Shown: one piece after another, positions 45,816 through 53,513 of the stretch
Layout of the letters: every line of letters starts with the position of its first letter
How positions within the stretch are numbered: the first letter of the stretch is position 1
Source: Alphaproteobacteria bacterium
GTDB taxonomy: Bacteria; Pseudomonadota; Alphaproteobacteria; Rs-D84
DNA: 64,000 bases
Direction: 5' to 3'
NCBI GenBank assembly: GCA_017535105.1
Contig: JAFXUI010000005.1
Span: 1 to 64,000, forward strand
Position numbers and translations under genes: made by a program
Notes under the pieces: model-generated
Databases searched by the model: none
Seen by the model: the letters and a program-made list of their open reading frames with translations, nothing else
Told to the model about the DNA's origin: nothing

Positions 45816-46571
45816 TTATTGCTTTATTTTCGGATACAGGTTTAATGTATTTTGTTCAAGTATAGTTTCCAATTCGTCTATTTGCAAATTTTTAATTTCC
45901 GACAAAACTTTTGCTGTTTGTGTGACCATAAATGGTTCGCATGTTTTTCCGCGATATGGCACCGGCGCGCAATAGGGTGCATCGGTTTCAATAACAATGC
46001 GATCAATTGGAATTTTGGAAAAAGTTTCGCGTATTTCGGTTGCGTTCTTGAACGTCAAAATACCCGATGCCGAAAAATAAAATCCGCGGTCCAGCATCGT
46101 TTTAGCCAATTCCCAACCCGATGTAAAACAGTGCATAACACCATGAACGTCTTTCAATATATCGGCGGTATCGTTGTCCGCGTCACGTGTGTGAATTGCC
46201 ACCGGCAATCCATATTCACGTGCGATTTCCAGTTGTTGTGTGAACAATTTTATCTGTGCGTCACGATTATCATTTCGTTCGTGATAGTCCAATCCGATTT
46301 CCCCAACACCAACAACGCGCGGGTGTGATAACACGTTCGCCGTTAAATATTCGCGTGCGTCCATATCGGCATATTCTGGGTGAATACCGACCGTAACGAA
46401 AACGTTGTCGTGTGATTCTGCGATTTTTATGCTTGGTAAAATGTCATTTGGATCGGCGGTTGCGCATATAAGCCGCCCAACATTTTCGGCGTGTGCGCGC
46501 GCAATTACATTGTCCAGTTCATCACCGGCACAATAATCATCGGTTAAATGGCAGTGGGTGTCTGTAAACAT
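45816..46571 (-). CDS. tatD: TatD-family metal-dependent DNase
   Basis: This 251-aa cytoplasmic TIM-barrel hydrolase has metal ligands in FTDTHCHL (residues 2-9), GEIGLDYHE, PVAIHTRDAD, HCFTSG and the late ETDAPYCAPVPYRGK. TatD proteins are 3'-5' exonucleases or deoxyribonucleases in DNA repair. Its start overlaps the end of holB by 28 nt, so it is translationally coupled. This follows the alphaproteobacterial holB-(metG)-tatD order, but metG is missing. Confidence 0.94.
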   Translation of the reverse strand: MFTDTHCHLTDDYCAGDELDNVIARAHAENVGRLICATADPNDILPSIKIAESHDNVFVTVGIHPEYADMDAREYLTANVLSHPRVVGVGEIGLDYHERNDNRDAQIKLFTQQLEIAREYGLPVAIHTRDADNDTADILKDVHGVMHCFTSGWELAKTMLDRGFYFSASGILTFKNATEIRETFSKIPIDRIVIETDAPYCAPVPYRGKTCEPFMVTQTAKVLSEIKNLQIDELETILEQNTLNLYPKIKQ

Positions 46572-47467
46572 TGTTTTATATCATTTATAATCTTGAATAT
46601 TCCGATTTCGGGTTCCAAGTGCAGTTTTTCAATTTCGTTTAATCCGCGCGTTGCGGCCGGGTATATTTCCGCCAAACCAAAGTGCGCAATTGCGTCCAGC
46701 AAAATACCATATAACGCGGTGTCGGCGGTAATTTGTTTTGCGATATTCATCAAATCACTGGTGGTGCTGTGCGGGTTTTCCAGTGCATCAATCAATGTGC
46801 TGTAAATTTCATCGCCACCACATGCCTTGATATTTGCGATTTTACCAAAACTGCCGTTCGCTAATCGCAACATTTCATCGCTGATTTCGGCATCTGCCAT
46901 AAAGTGTGAACATAACTGGCGTAACTCTGGTAATGTCAACGGGTGCATTTTTTCGACACGTGCGCGCGAACGAATTGTCGGTAAAACATTTGCCAATTGA
47001 TGTGTCACCAATAAAAACAAGGTGCGTGCCGGTGGTTCTTCCAACATTTTCAGTAATGCGTTTGATGCCTGTAACGTCAATTCGTCCACAGAATCTATGA
47101 TAATCACACGCCAGCCCCCCGACATCGCCGACAATTGCATACGGGAAATAACCGTTGTTACAGTCTTGACTGAAATACTTTTTCCCTCTGGGTATGGGTT
47201 GCCGTTGGGATCCAGATTGTGCGCCAAATCGATAATAAAGAAATCACCAACGTTGCCATAGACCATTTTTGCGATTTTGTATGCCAATGTGGCTTTGCCG
47301 ATGCCACGTGGACCGCACAACATCCAAACGGGGTGTATCGGGTGTGTGTCACGCGCATTCCACGCCGCCATAAAGTTGTTCAATGTGTTGGTGTGTCCAA
47401 CAAGCAAATCATTGTCTATGGGGTCTGGGAAAAAATATGCCGGTTTGGACGATTTGCGTGCTGCCAT
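46544..47467 (-). CDS. holB: DNA polymerase III delta-prime subunit
   Basis: The product is about 307 aa from ATG 47467 (MAARKSSK), 1 nt after the dac stop; a start 15 nt earlier would overlap dac. This clamp-loader subunit has an AAA+ fold with CGPRGIGKATLAYKIA, the degenerate Walker B IIIDSVDEL, and the sensor region NALLKMLEEPPARTLFLLVTH and TIRSRA. The Walker A lacks a standard GKT/S ending in part, and the zinc cysteines of other clamp-loader subunits are absent. Its place in a dac-tatD block agrees with alphaproteobacterial synteny. Confidence 0.92.
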   Translation of the reverse strand: MAARKSSKPAYFFPDPIDNDLLVGHTNTLNNFMAAWNARDTHPIHPVWMLCGPRGIGKATLAYKIAKMVYGNVGDFFIIDLAHNLDPNGNPYPEGKSISVKTVTTVISRMQLSAMSGGWRVIIIDSVDELTLQASNALLKMLEEPPARTLFLLVTHQLANVLPTIRSRARVEKMHPLTLPELRQLCSHFMADAEISDEMLRLANGSFGKIANIKACGGDEIYSTLIDALENPHSTTSDLMNIAKQITADTALYGILLDAIAHFGLAEIYPAATRGLNEIEKLHLEPEIGIFKIINDIKQCLQTPTAI

Positions 47468-47468
47468 T

Positions 47469-48665
47469 TTACCGTCCCCCAATTATCACAGAAAGATTTT
47501 TAAGTATGCGATTCAAAAACTGAATCCGACCGACCCGTTCGGCGGAAATAAGCGGTGCGCGTGCAATAACTTTGCCTTCGCGTTCCGCAATAATTTCACC
47601 CAGGTTGTCGCCCGGCATAATTGGTGCCGCAACCGGATTATTAAACCGCGCCAGAACACGCACCGATGATATCGAAACCGATTTCGGCAATGTAACCGCA
47701 AATGGCTTTTCGACCGTTGCATTGACAGTTGCTTTGCGTCCATACCATACTGGAATTTCGGTCACTGTGTCGCCTGGGCGATAATAAACCTTGTTCATGG
47801 TGGTTGTATAGCCAAAGTTCAACAATTTTTTCATTTCCGCCGCCAGTGCATCATGTCCGCGAGCATTAAATCCGTTTATTACACCAACCAAGCGACGACC
47901 GCCAACGCGCGCGCTTGCCACCATGCCATATCCACCGTCCGCCGTGTGCCCAGTCTTCAGTCCGTCTGCGCCCGCCATTGTGAATAATAATTTGTTATAG
48001 TTGACCGTATGTGTACGACCCCAATCGCGACACCAATTATCCTTGTAATCGCCAAATTCAAATCGCTTTGTCGCGAACATCGGATATAAATCAGGATAAT
48101 CACCAATAAGGTGTATTGCCAACGTTGCCAATTCACGCGAAGTCATAAGGTTGTTCACGTCCGGCAATCCACTTGCGTTTCCAAATGTTGATTGTTCCAT
48201 ACCAATTGCGCGTGCCTTGTTCGTCATTTTGGCGGTAAAGGCGTTTTCAGAACCCGCTAATTTTTCCGCAACAACCACAGACGCATCGCCACCCGAAAGC
48301 ACAATCAATCCCAAAATCGCATCACGTACGGTTATTTCCTGGCCCGCGACAAGGCATATTTTACTTGCCGGATACCACAATGGATTTTTATAGTCTGCAT
48401 TCTCAGAAACGGGCAGTTTGCTGTCTAATGTCAGATTTCCTGACTTAATCTCGTCAAATAAAACCGCCAACGTCATAAGTTTTATCATTGATGATGGTGG
48501 CATAAGTTTGTCGGCATTTTTCGCAACAATTTCCGTGCCAGAATCATAGTCAATTAGAAAGGCCGATTTTGCGCGTGTTGTAAATTCGGGTACCTTGACA
48601 TCCGCGGCACTCGCGATGCTGGATATAAACAATAATAAAAGGGCAAAAAGTTTGTTCATCTTCAT
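47469..48665 (-). CDS. D-alanyl-D-alanine carboxypeptidase (PBP5/6 family)
   Basis: The product is about 398 aa. Signal peptide MNKLFALLLLFISSIASA ends before ADVK, so it is periplasmic and probably held to the inner membrane by the C-terminal amphipathic helix FLNRILKNLSVIIGG. The active-site serine motif SMIK and the KTG motif (DGLKTGHT) are intact. The middle SxN motif, usually SGN, reads SGGDAS here. It trims pentapeptides of peptidoglycan. ATG 48665 is chosen because TATGAT ends 6 nt upstream; ATG 48659 is the alternative. It heads the dac-holB-tatD-smpB operon. Confidence 0.92.
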   Translation of the reverse strand: MKMNKLFALLLLFISSIASAADVKVPEFTTRAKSAFLIDYDSGTEIVAKNADKLMPPSSMIKLMTLAVLFDEIKSGNLTLDSKLPVSENADYKNPLWYPASKICLVAGQEITVRDAILGLIVLSGGDASVVVAEKLAGSENAFTAKMTNKARAIGMEQSTFGNASGLPDVNNLMTSRELATLAIHLIGDYPDLYPMFATKRFEFGDYKDNWCRDWGRTHTVNYNKLLFTMAGADGLKTGHTADGGYGMVASARVGGRRLVGVINGFNARGHDALAAEMKKLLNFGYTTTMNKVYYRPGDTVTEIPVWYGRKATVNATVEKPFAVTLPKSVSISSVRVLARFNNPVAAPIMPGDNLGEIIAEREGKVIARAPLISAERVGRIQFLNRILKNLSVIIGGR

Positions 48666-48671
48666 ACCCGC

Positions 48672-48700
48672 ATCATAGCAACAACAACGCATATTGCCAA
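48672..48700 (-). promoter_or_regulatory. Leaderless promoter of the dac operon
   Basis: On the minus strand TTGGCA (48700-48695), a 17-nt spacer and TATGAT (48677-48672) end 6 nt before ATG 48665. Confidence 0.7.
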
Positions 48701-48718
48701 TAAATTTTTATAAAATTT

Positions 48719-49957
48719 TTAGTCCCTTGTAACCACGAAAGTTTCGCCGTCAATACCGATAATTTTACATTCGCAAACGGTGCGATTTGGAACATCATTT
48801 CCCAAAATTTTGACCGAAATATCGTGCGGGGTACGACCGGTATTATTGTCTTCGACTAAAACAGATACTTTTTGTCCAAGGTGAGTGTTCATGAACTCTG
48901 TACGATTACGTGTTGCCGCGTCTGTAATACGCTTTACGCGTGCCTTTGCGGTCTGTTTTTCTATTTGGTTTGGCATTGTTGCGGCGGGTGTTCCGGGGCG
49001 TGGCGAAAATGGAAAAGCATGAATCTTAATCGGTTGGGTTTCGACAATCAAATTCAGTGTTTCGATAAATCGGTCATCGCTTTCGCCCGGGAACCCACAA
49101 ATGATATCCCAACTGAAAGTAATGCCGTCTGCGCGCGCAACAATTTTACGAACCATATCGGCGGTGTGGCGGCGGCGCATCAATTCCAAAATCGTATCCG
49201 AACCCGACTGCATAGACAGGTGCAAATGTGGCATCATACGGTCGTTTTCGTGTATCAGGTCGATAATCTTGTAAATTTCGGGCGATGCGGGGTCCATTGA
49301 TGACAAACGTAAACGGCGAATTTCCGGTACGTCCGCCAATAATTTCCGGCATAAATCACTTATTAAAAATGGTTTTCCGTCATACAGTTTATGATAAGAC
49401 GCGCTGTCCACGCCCGTCAAAACGATTTCGGAATAACCGTTTGTAACCGCGGCACGCACATCGGCCAAAATATCGTCATATTCAAATGAAACCGATGGCC
49501 CACGCAGCAGGCGCGTTATGCAATATGTACAATCGTGGTTACAGCCGTTTTGAATCTGGATAAATTGTTTGGACATATTTGTGTCGGGGTTGGAAACACG
49601 AAGTGGGGCGGGTGCGGTAAAATCAAAATCGGCGACCGCGCGAATATATGCGTTTTTGTCCATTTTGTCACGATTATTAATCACACGTGCGTTTGGAATT
49701 ACGTCAAAAGGGACTGTGTCGTGCGTTGCGGCACATCCAGTTATGAATATCGGGGTATTTGGGTTTTCGCGGGCAACACGTCGAACATATTGCGCAGACT
49801 GGCGTTCGGCTTCGCCAGTAACGGCACAGGTATTAACAACAATGGCGCGAGGTACCGCGTCAAAAAGCATTTTGGCAATCTTTTCAGATTCAACCGCGTT
49901 CAATCGGCACCCGAAAGTTATTGTCTGAATATCATTTTTGTTATTTTCTTCTTGCAT
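48719..49957 (-). CDS. mtaB: tRNA t6A37 methylthiotransferase MtaB
   Basis: This 412-aa radical-SAM enzyme converts t6A37 to ms2t6A37 in ANN-reading tRNAs. The N-terminal UPF0004 domain has cysteines in TFGCRLNAVES, VVNTCAVTGEA and TGCAA for one iron-sulfur cluster. The radical-SAM motif is CNHDCTYC. A C-terminal TRAM domain ends the protein (GQKVSVLVED to GETFVVTRD). The sibling gene for t6A formation, tsaB, is at 61873. A promoter 18 nt before the ATG is shared back-to-back with rpoZ. Confidence 0.93.
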   Translation of the reverse strand: MQEENNKNDIQTITFGCRLNAVESEKIAKMLFDAVPRAIVVNTCAVTGEAERQSAQYVRRVARENPNTPIFITGCAATHDTVPFDVIPNARVINNRDKMDKNAYIRAVADFDFTAPAPLRVSNPDTNMSKQFIQIQNGCNHDCTYCITRLLRGPSVSFEYDDILADVRAAVTNGYSEIVLTGVDSASYHKLYDGKPFLISDLCRKLLADVPEIRRLRLSSMDPASPEIYKIIDLIHENDRMMPHLHLSMQSGSDTILELMRRRHTADMVRKIVARADGITFSWDIICGFPGESDDRFIETLNLIVETQPIKIHAFPFSPRPGTPAATMPNQIEKQTAKARVKRITDAATRNRTEFMNTHLGQKVSVLVEDNNTGRTPHDISVKILGNDVPNRTVCECKIIGIDGETFVVTRD

Positions 49958-49975
49958 TTTCGCTATCCATAGGGC

Positions 49976-50003
49976 ATTATAACGTGGCTTATAAAGATTT
50001 CAA
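49976..50003 (-). promoter_or_regulatory. Promoter of mtaB
   Basis: On the minus strand TTGAAA (50003-49998), a 16-nt spacer and TATAAT (49981-49976). The leader is about 11 nt and lacks an obvious ribosome binding site. Confidence 0.6.
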
Positions 50004-50016
50004 CAAAGGATTTAAA

Positions 50017-50406
50017 ATGGCTCGTACAACAAATTCAGATACTTTGCCATATGTAGAAAGTCGTTATGAACTGGGTATGTTGGCATCACAACGCGTTCGC
50101 GACCTGAACGGTGGCGCAGAACCGGTCGTTGATAAAAAAGACGACAAATTAACGGTTGTTGCACTGCGCGAAATTGCCAGCGGCAAATTAGACGTTCAAA
50201 ATGTTCGTCATGAATTTATCCAATCGTACAAAGAAGCACCAATCACAGAGGCCAGCGAAGAAACATTGGAAGTCGCGACCGAAGATCCATTGTTGCGTGA
50301 AATTGATGCGGAATTGGAAAACACATTGGTTGACGTTGATCAAACACTGGACGCCGGTGAAGATGTTGCCGATGATGTTTCTGTTGATTCCCCAGACGAA
50401 GAATAA
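50017..50406 (+). CDS. rpoZ: RNA polymerase omega subunit
   Basis: The product is 129 aa from ATG 50017 (MARTTNSD), preceded by AAAGGA. The omega signature is clear: VESRYELGMLASQRVRDLNGGAEPVV in segments and DDKLTVVALREIASGKLD. Omega stabilises the beta-prime subunit in RNA polymerase. A strongly acidic C-terminal tail of about 60 residues is longer than in E. coli omega. No relA/spoT gene follows, although these are neighbours in many proteobacteria; tRNA-Ser follows instead. Confidence 0.92.
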   Translation: MARTTNSDTLPYVESRYELGMLASQRVRDLNGGAEPVVDKKDDKLTVVALREIASGKLDVQNVRHEFIQSYKEAPITEASEETLEVATEDPLLREIDAELENTLVDVDQTLDAGEDVADDVSVDSPDEE

Positions 50407-50425
50407 ACACAAAACCCAAATATCC

Positions 50426-50516
50426 GGAGACGTCGCATAGTTGGTCTAGTGCGCCACATTGGAAATGTGGTATACTCGCAAGGGTATCAAGGGTTCGAAT
50501 CCCTTCGTCTCCGCCA
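50426..50516 (+). tRNA. tRNA-Ser (GGA)
   Basis: This is a 91-nt class II tRNA with encoded CCA. Acceptor GGAGACG pairs with CGTCTCC. The anticodon loop TTGGAAA gives GGA, and the long variable arm is TACTCGCAAGGGTA. A terminator, an inverted copy and a direct copy of its 3' end follow. Confidence 0.96.
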
Positions 50517-50523
50517 CAAATTA

Positions 50524-50560
50524 AAATAAAAACGCACCCAACGGGTGTGTTTTTATTTTA
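50524..50560 (+). terminator. Terminator after tRNA-Ser
   Basis: AAAAACGCACCC pairs with GGGTGTGTTTTT around AAC, extended by A- and T-rich arms. Confidence 0.85.
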
Positions 50561-50564
50561 ATCA

Positions 50565-50592
50565 GCGGAGACGAAGGGATACGTCTCCGCCA
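50565..50592. repeat. Inverted plus direct copy of the tRNA-Ser 3' end
   Basis: GCGGAGACGAAGGGAT (50565-50580) is the exact reverse complement of tRNA-Ser 50499-50514. One base later CGTCTCCGCCA (50582-50592) repeats tRNA bases 50506-50516 directly. It has the same order as the tRNA-Arg cassette but with a 1-nt spacer. Confidence 0.92.
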
Positions 50593-50598
50593 GAAATT

Positions 50599-50626
50599 CG
50601 CCCGCCTTTATGGCGGGGTTTTTGTT
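50599..50626 (+). terminator. Second terminator of the tRNA-Ser cassette
   Basis: CCCGCC pairs with GGCGGG around TTTAT, followed by GTTTTTG. Confidence 0.7.
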
Positions 50627-51061
50627 TTAATACACCCGTGAAAATCGTTCGTTTATCCAGCGGGCGTGATAACGCTTGACATGACTTACTTGTTTTTGTA
50701 TCTGCTTTATCGCCAAAATATCGTTTACAAGTTTTTGATATGTTGCTTCGGATACAATTGCGTATGGTTTGGTGTAATAATTTATATCACTGGTCGATAA
50801 TAAAACACCGCTTGTTATGCAGTTATCCACCTGTTGCGCGATGTTCAGGTGTATTTCAATATAATCGGCACCCTTACCCTTGTCGCTTTTATAGTGTCGC
50901 ACATAAAATGACGGGTTGTGTTTTTCGGGATAAACCAAACATTGCCTACCAAATGGGCTTTCATGACATACAAAACGCAACGACCAAATATCGTTGTGTA
51001 ATGTTTTAGTTGTTAAATCTACTAATTTATCCGCGGTTTTATCTGATATTCTATACTGCAT
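50627..51061 (-). CDS. Orphan protein
   Basis: The 144-aa product has no recognised family. It is soluble, basic and rich in aromatic residues, with HKNPSFYVRHY-like and ADYIEIHLNIAQQVDN segments suggesting an alpha/beta fold. No signal peptide or catalytic motif is seen. ATG 51061 follows AGAGATT, and TTGACA, 16 nt, TATGTT lies upstream. It begins the accessory stretch between tRNA-Ser and the flavodoxin gene. Confidence 0.65.
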   Translation of the reverse strand: MQYRISDKTADKLVDLTTKTLHNDIWSLRFVCHESPFGRQCLVYPEKHNPSFYVRHYKSDKGKGADYIEIHLNIAQQVDNCITSGVLLSTSDINYYTKPYAIVSEATYQKLVNDILAIKQIQKQVSHVKRYHARWINERFSRVY

Positions 51062-51085
51062 AACTAATCTCTTTTTTGCCTTGAA

Positions 51086-51113
51086 AACATAGCAAAAACC
51101 GCCGGTTTGTCAA
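51086..51113 (-). promoter_or_regulatory. Promoter of the gene at 50627-51061
   Basis: On the minus strand TTGACA (51113-51108), a 16-nt spacer and TATGTT (51091-51086). Confidence 0.6.
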
Positions 51114-51138
51114 CTTGTTTGTTGTGAATACGTTCCTT

Positions 51139-51167
51139 TTGAAAAAGTGGTGTGTTTTTGGTATTGT
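51139..51167 (+). promoter_or_regulatory. Leaderless promoter of the gene at 51175
   Basis: TTGAAA (51139-51144), a 17-nt spacer and TATTGT (51162-51167) end 7 nt before ATG 51175. Confidence 0.6.
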
Positions 51168-51174
51168 ATCACCA

Positions 51175-51573
51175 ATGACAACAAAACCGTTTCTTTGTCC
51201 GTTAAACAAACAACTGATAGTATCCGCGCTGTCGCCGGCCCGGACAGATATTACCGTAACCAAGATAAATTCGTTTGGAAATGGGATTGATGTGTTCAAA
51301 ATCGTGAAGTGGGTTGTAAAGAACAAATATAACAATACGGTATTTATATTTCAACGGGAAAAATTGAAAGAGTCGTGGCGGTTGACTCTGAAAATCAATG
51401 GTGTGGATATTGTCGGAAAACAAGATGATTCTTTTATGTGTAAACTGGAACATTTATTGGACGCAAAAGAACATCAACAGAAATTTATGAATATAACCGA
51501 AATGGCACGAAAGATAATGTCCGCCCAAAACGGCATTGTTTATGACCATTTGGTAAGCTCGTTGCAAAGGTAA
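51175..51573 (+). CDS. Orphan protein
   Basis: The product is 132 aa from ATG 51175 (MTTKPFLCPL); the in-frame start at 51115 precedes the promoter and is rejected. It is small, basic and soluble, with a predicted beta-rich middle (VFIFQREKLKESWRLTLKI) and a helical C-terminus. No known domain is recognised. It is divergent from the 51061 gene and convergent with the ankyrin gene, an orphan cluster suggesting recent acquisition. Confidence 0.6.
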   Translation: MTTKPFLCPLNKQLIVSALSPARTDITVTKINSFGNGIDVFKIVKWVVKNKYNNTVFIFQREKLKESWRLTLKINGVDIVGKQDDSFMCKLEHLLDAKEHQQKFMNITEMARKIMSAQNGIVYDHLVSSLQR

Positions 51574-51583
51574 TTACGGCACA

Positions 51584-52447
51584 TTATTCGCAATAAAAAT
51601 ATGTCCAACTTGGGCGCAACATACCCTTTGCGCTGCCGTAATCTTCGCCCCACAATTCTTTGGCCAGACAATCGCGTGGTTCTTTCAGGTTTTTATCCAA
51701 ATCGGAACTGTGTGCGCCGTACAGCAACAATTCCCGCAACAAATCAATGCTCATATAGTGTATTGCACAGTGGTGCAAGACGTTTTGACCGTTTTCATCA
51801 CGATAATATATGTTGTCGCAGTGTTTTATCATATATTTCAAGATGTCTATGTCTATTCCCGCGTCAATAGCAGCCATCAAATCAGAACATTTAACCGTTG
51901 CGCCCGACACAATGTATTTTGATATCTTTTCCAACAGTTTTTTGTGGCATTTGTACCACAGTTTGTCTGTCTTTGTTCGCTTCTTTTTCGGAAACAACTT
52001 GTTCATTTCGTTTGTCATCTCTTCTTTTATGAACGTTTGTCCCATTTTGTCTATAAGTTTTTCCCAATCTTGTTTCGTGAATTTATTGTATTTAATGTCG
52101 TCCAGCGTATCCAAAATACGTTTGCGAATTTTTTCGTCTTTTGGACTTGTTATGCACATGGCATCGTGTATTTCATCGTAAATAATCGCCCATGTCAACA
52201 TGTCCAAATTGGTATTCACAGTATCCGGTTCTTTTCGCGACAGCATATTGCGGAAATGTCCCCGATATATGCCGATGCGTTCCGTATCCAAAACGCGCCA
52301 ATCGTCATTGTTAAAGTTGTTTCTGCGAAACAGATATGCCATTTGCATTTTCTGTATTGCTTTATCAATGTTTCCATGCTCTATATCTTGCTGCCACGCT
52401 TCGCGCATCGCAAGAAAAGCACAAACATTGGCTGACTTTGTAATCAT
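51584..52447 (-). CDS. Ankyrin-repeat protein
   Basis: The product is about 287 aa. ATG 52447 is chosen over ATG 52453 because AAAGGAG then sits 6 nt away. The N-terminal two thirds are charged and helical without a known domain. The C-terminal third (about 195-275) carries ankyrin-like units: SDLMAAIDAGIDIDILKYMIKH, DENGQNVLHHCAIHYMSIDLLRELLLYGAH in segments. Ankyrin proteins are common effectors in host-associated alphaproteobacteria, but no secretion signal is visible here, so that role is inference. Confidence 0.75.
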   Translation of the reverse strand: MITKSANVCAFLAMREAWQQDIEHGNIDKAIQKMQMAYLFRRNNFNNDDWRVLDTERIGIYRGHFRNMLSRKEPDTVNTNLDMLTWAIIYDEIHDAMCITSPKDEKIRKRILDTLDDIKYNKFTKQDWEKLIDKMGQTFIKEEMTNEMNKLFPKKKRTKTDKLWYKCHKKLLEKISKYIVSGATVKCSDLMAAIDAGIDIDILKYMIKHCDNIYYRDENGQNVLHHCAIHYMSIDLLRELLLYGAHSSDLDKNLKEPRDCLAKELWGEDYGSAKGMLRPSWTYFYCE

Positions 52448-52621
52448 TGTCATCTCCTTTGTTAGTTTTATTATGAAAATTGGAAATCTTTGTCGGCAAT
52501 TCCCCCGACACTGTTATATGTAGTGCGTCGTCACAAAAAGTCAATAGGTGGGTAAGTTTTTGTTCCTGTTGTGTTGGCGGAACGAGTGGCGGATAATCTG
52601 TTTGAAAATAGGGGGTCAAAT
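52448..52621. other. Divergent intergenic region
   Basis: This 174-bp region separates the ankyrin gene from the flavodoxin gene. No clear promoter pair was recognised. Confidence 0.3.
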
Positions 52622-53173
52622 ATGAAAATTACAAAAATATTATTCTTGGTGGTGCCGATTTTATCGTGTGGTTTTGCGCACGCTGAAACACAAAGTCCAA
52701 AGATTTTGGTGGCGTATTATTCACTGACGGGAAAAACAGAAAAGGTTGCGCGCGCAATTGCTGATACATCTGGCGGAACGCTTTATAAGATTCAGGTGGC
52801 AAAGTCATATCCGTCTGATGCACGCGAACGCCGTGCGATGTTAGAATTGGAAATAGAAGAAAACGAATTGCCACCATTGGCAACAACAGATATCAACCCG
52901 GAAAACTATGATATTATATTCATTGGATCGCCAGTTTGGGCAAATCATATTTCCCAGCCAGTTAAAAGTTTCTTGGCAAAATACAATTTAACCGACAAAC
53001 ACGTCATACCATTTGTCACGCACAGTGGTGGCGGCAAAGGGCAATGTTTTAGGGACGTTGCTACGCTTTGTTCGGGTTGTATCGTTGATATGGACGGTTG
53101 GTCAAACTGGGGCGGGGGTACGGGTAAAAAGTTATCCCGCTGGGTCCAGAATCAAATTGCCGATATGGAATAA
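52622..53173 (+). CDS. Exported flavodoxin-like protein
   Basis: The product is 183 aa from ATG 52622. The N-terminus MKITKILFLVVPILSCGFAHA is a signal peptide with a likely cut after AHA. The mature part is a flavodoxin fold: KILVAYYSLTGKTEKVA is the FMN phosphate loop, IIFIGSPVWANHISQPVKSFL is the second FMN loop, and FVTHSGGGKGQCFRDV the third. Most flavodoxins are cytoplasmic, so a periplasmic FMN protein is unusual. The redox partner is unknown. Cysteines at CFRDVATLCSGC could be relevant. Confidence 0.85.
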   Translation: MKITKILFLVVPILSCGFAHAETQSPKILVAYYSLTGKTEKVARAIADTSGGTLYKIQVAKSYPSDARERRAMLELEIEENELPPLATTDINPENYDIIFIGSPVWANHISQPVKSFLAKYNLTDKHVIPFVTHSGGGKGQCFRDVATLCSGCIVDMDGWSNWGGGTGKKLSRWVQNQIADME

Positions 53174-53179
53174 AGTATT

Positions 53180-53207
53180 TTGTATGCCACGATTTTTGTG
53201 ATATAAT
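53180..53207 (+). promoter_or_regulatory. Leaderless promoter of the lipoprotein gene at 53215
   Basis: TTGTAT (53180-53185), a 16-nt spacer and TATAAT (53202-53207) end 7 nt before the ATG. Confidence 0.6.
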
Positions 53208-53214
53208 ATGTGGC

Positions 53215-53511
53215 ATGAAAAGAAATATATTATTTTTATTGATTGCCGCGTTCGCTGTTGCGGGCTGTCGGTCTGACGATGCGCCGGTGGAATATACTGA
53301 CTGCATAAATTGTGATGGTGTGAATATGGTTGAATATTCAATGCCAAACGGTAATGACTTGAAACTGGAAACCGCACACCATGTGATTGAGGTCCAGGCC
53401 CAACCCGGCAAGGCATATAACTATTACGTCTGGACGGGCGACAAATCGTATGACGAAGCCCCCGATTTGATTGTCGAGGAAGGGGTCGCATCGGTACTGG
53501 TCGAAGAATAA
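53215..53511 (+). CDS. Small hypothetical lipoprotein
   Basis: This 98-aa protein has lipobox AVAGC (cysteine at about 18). The mature region is acidic and short, with CINC near its start and no recognised domain. TATAAT ends 7 nt before the ATG. It lies 2 nt ahead of ybaK, so the two are co-transcribed. Confidence 0.75.
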   Translation: MKRNILFLLIAAFAVAGCRSDDAPVEYTDCINCDGVNMVEYSMPNGNDLKLETAHHVIEVQAQPGKAYNYYVWTGDKSYDEAPDLIVEEGVASVLVEE

Positions 53512-53513
53512 TT

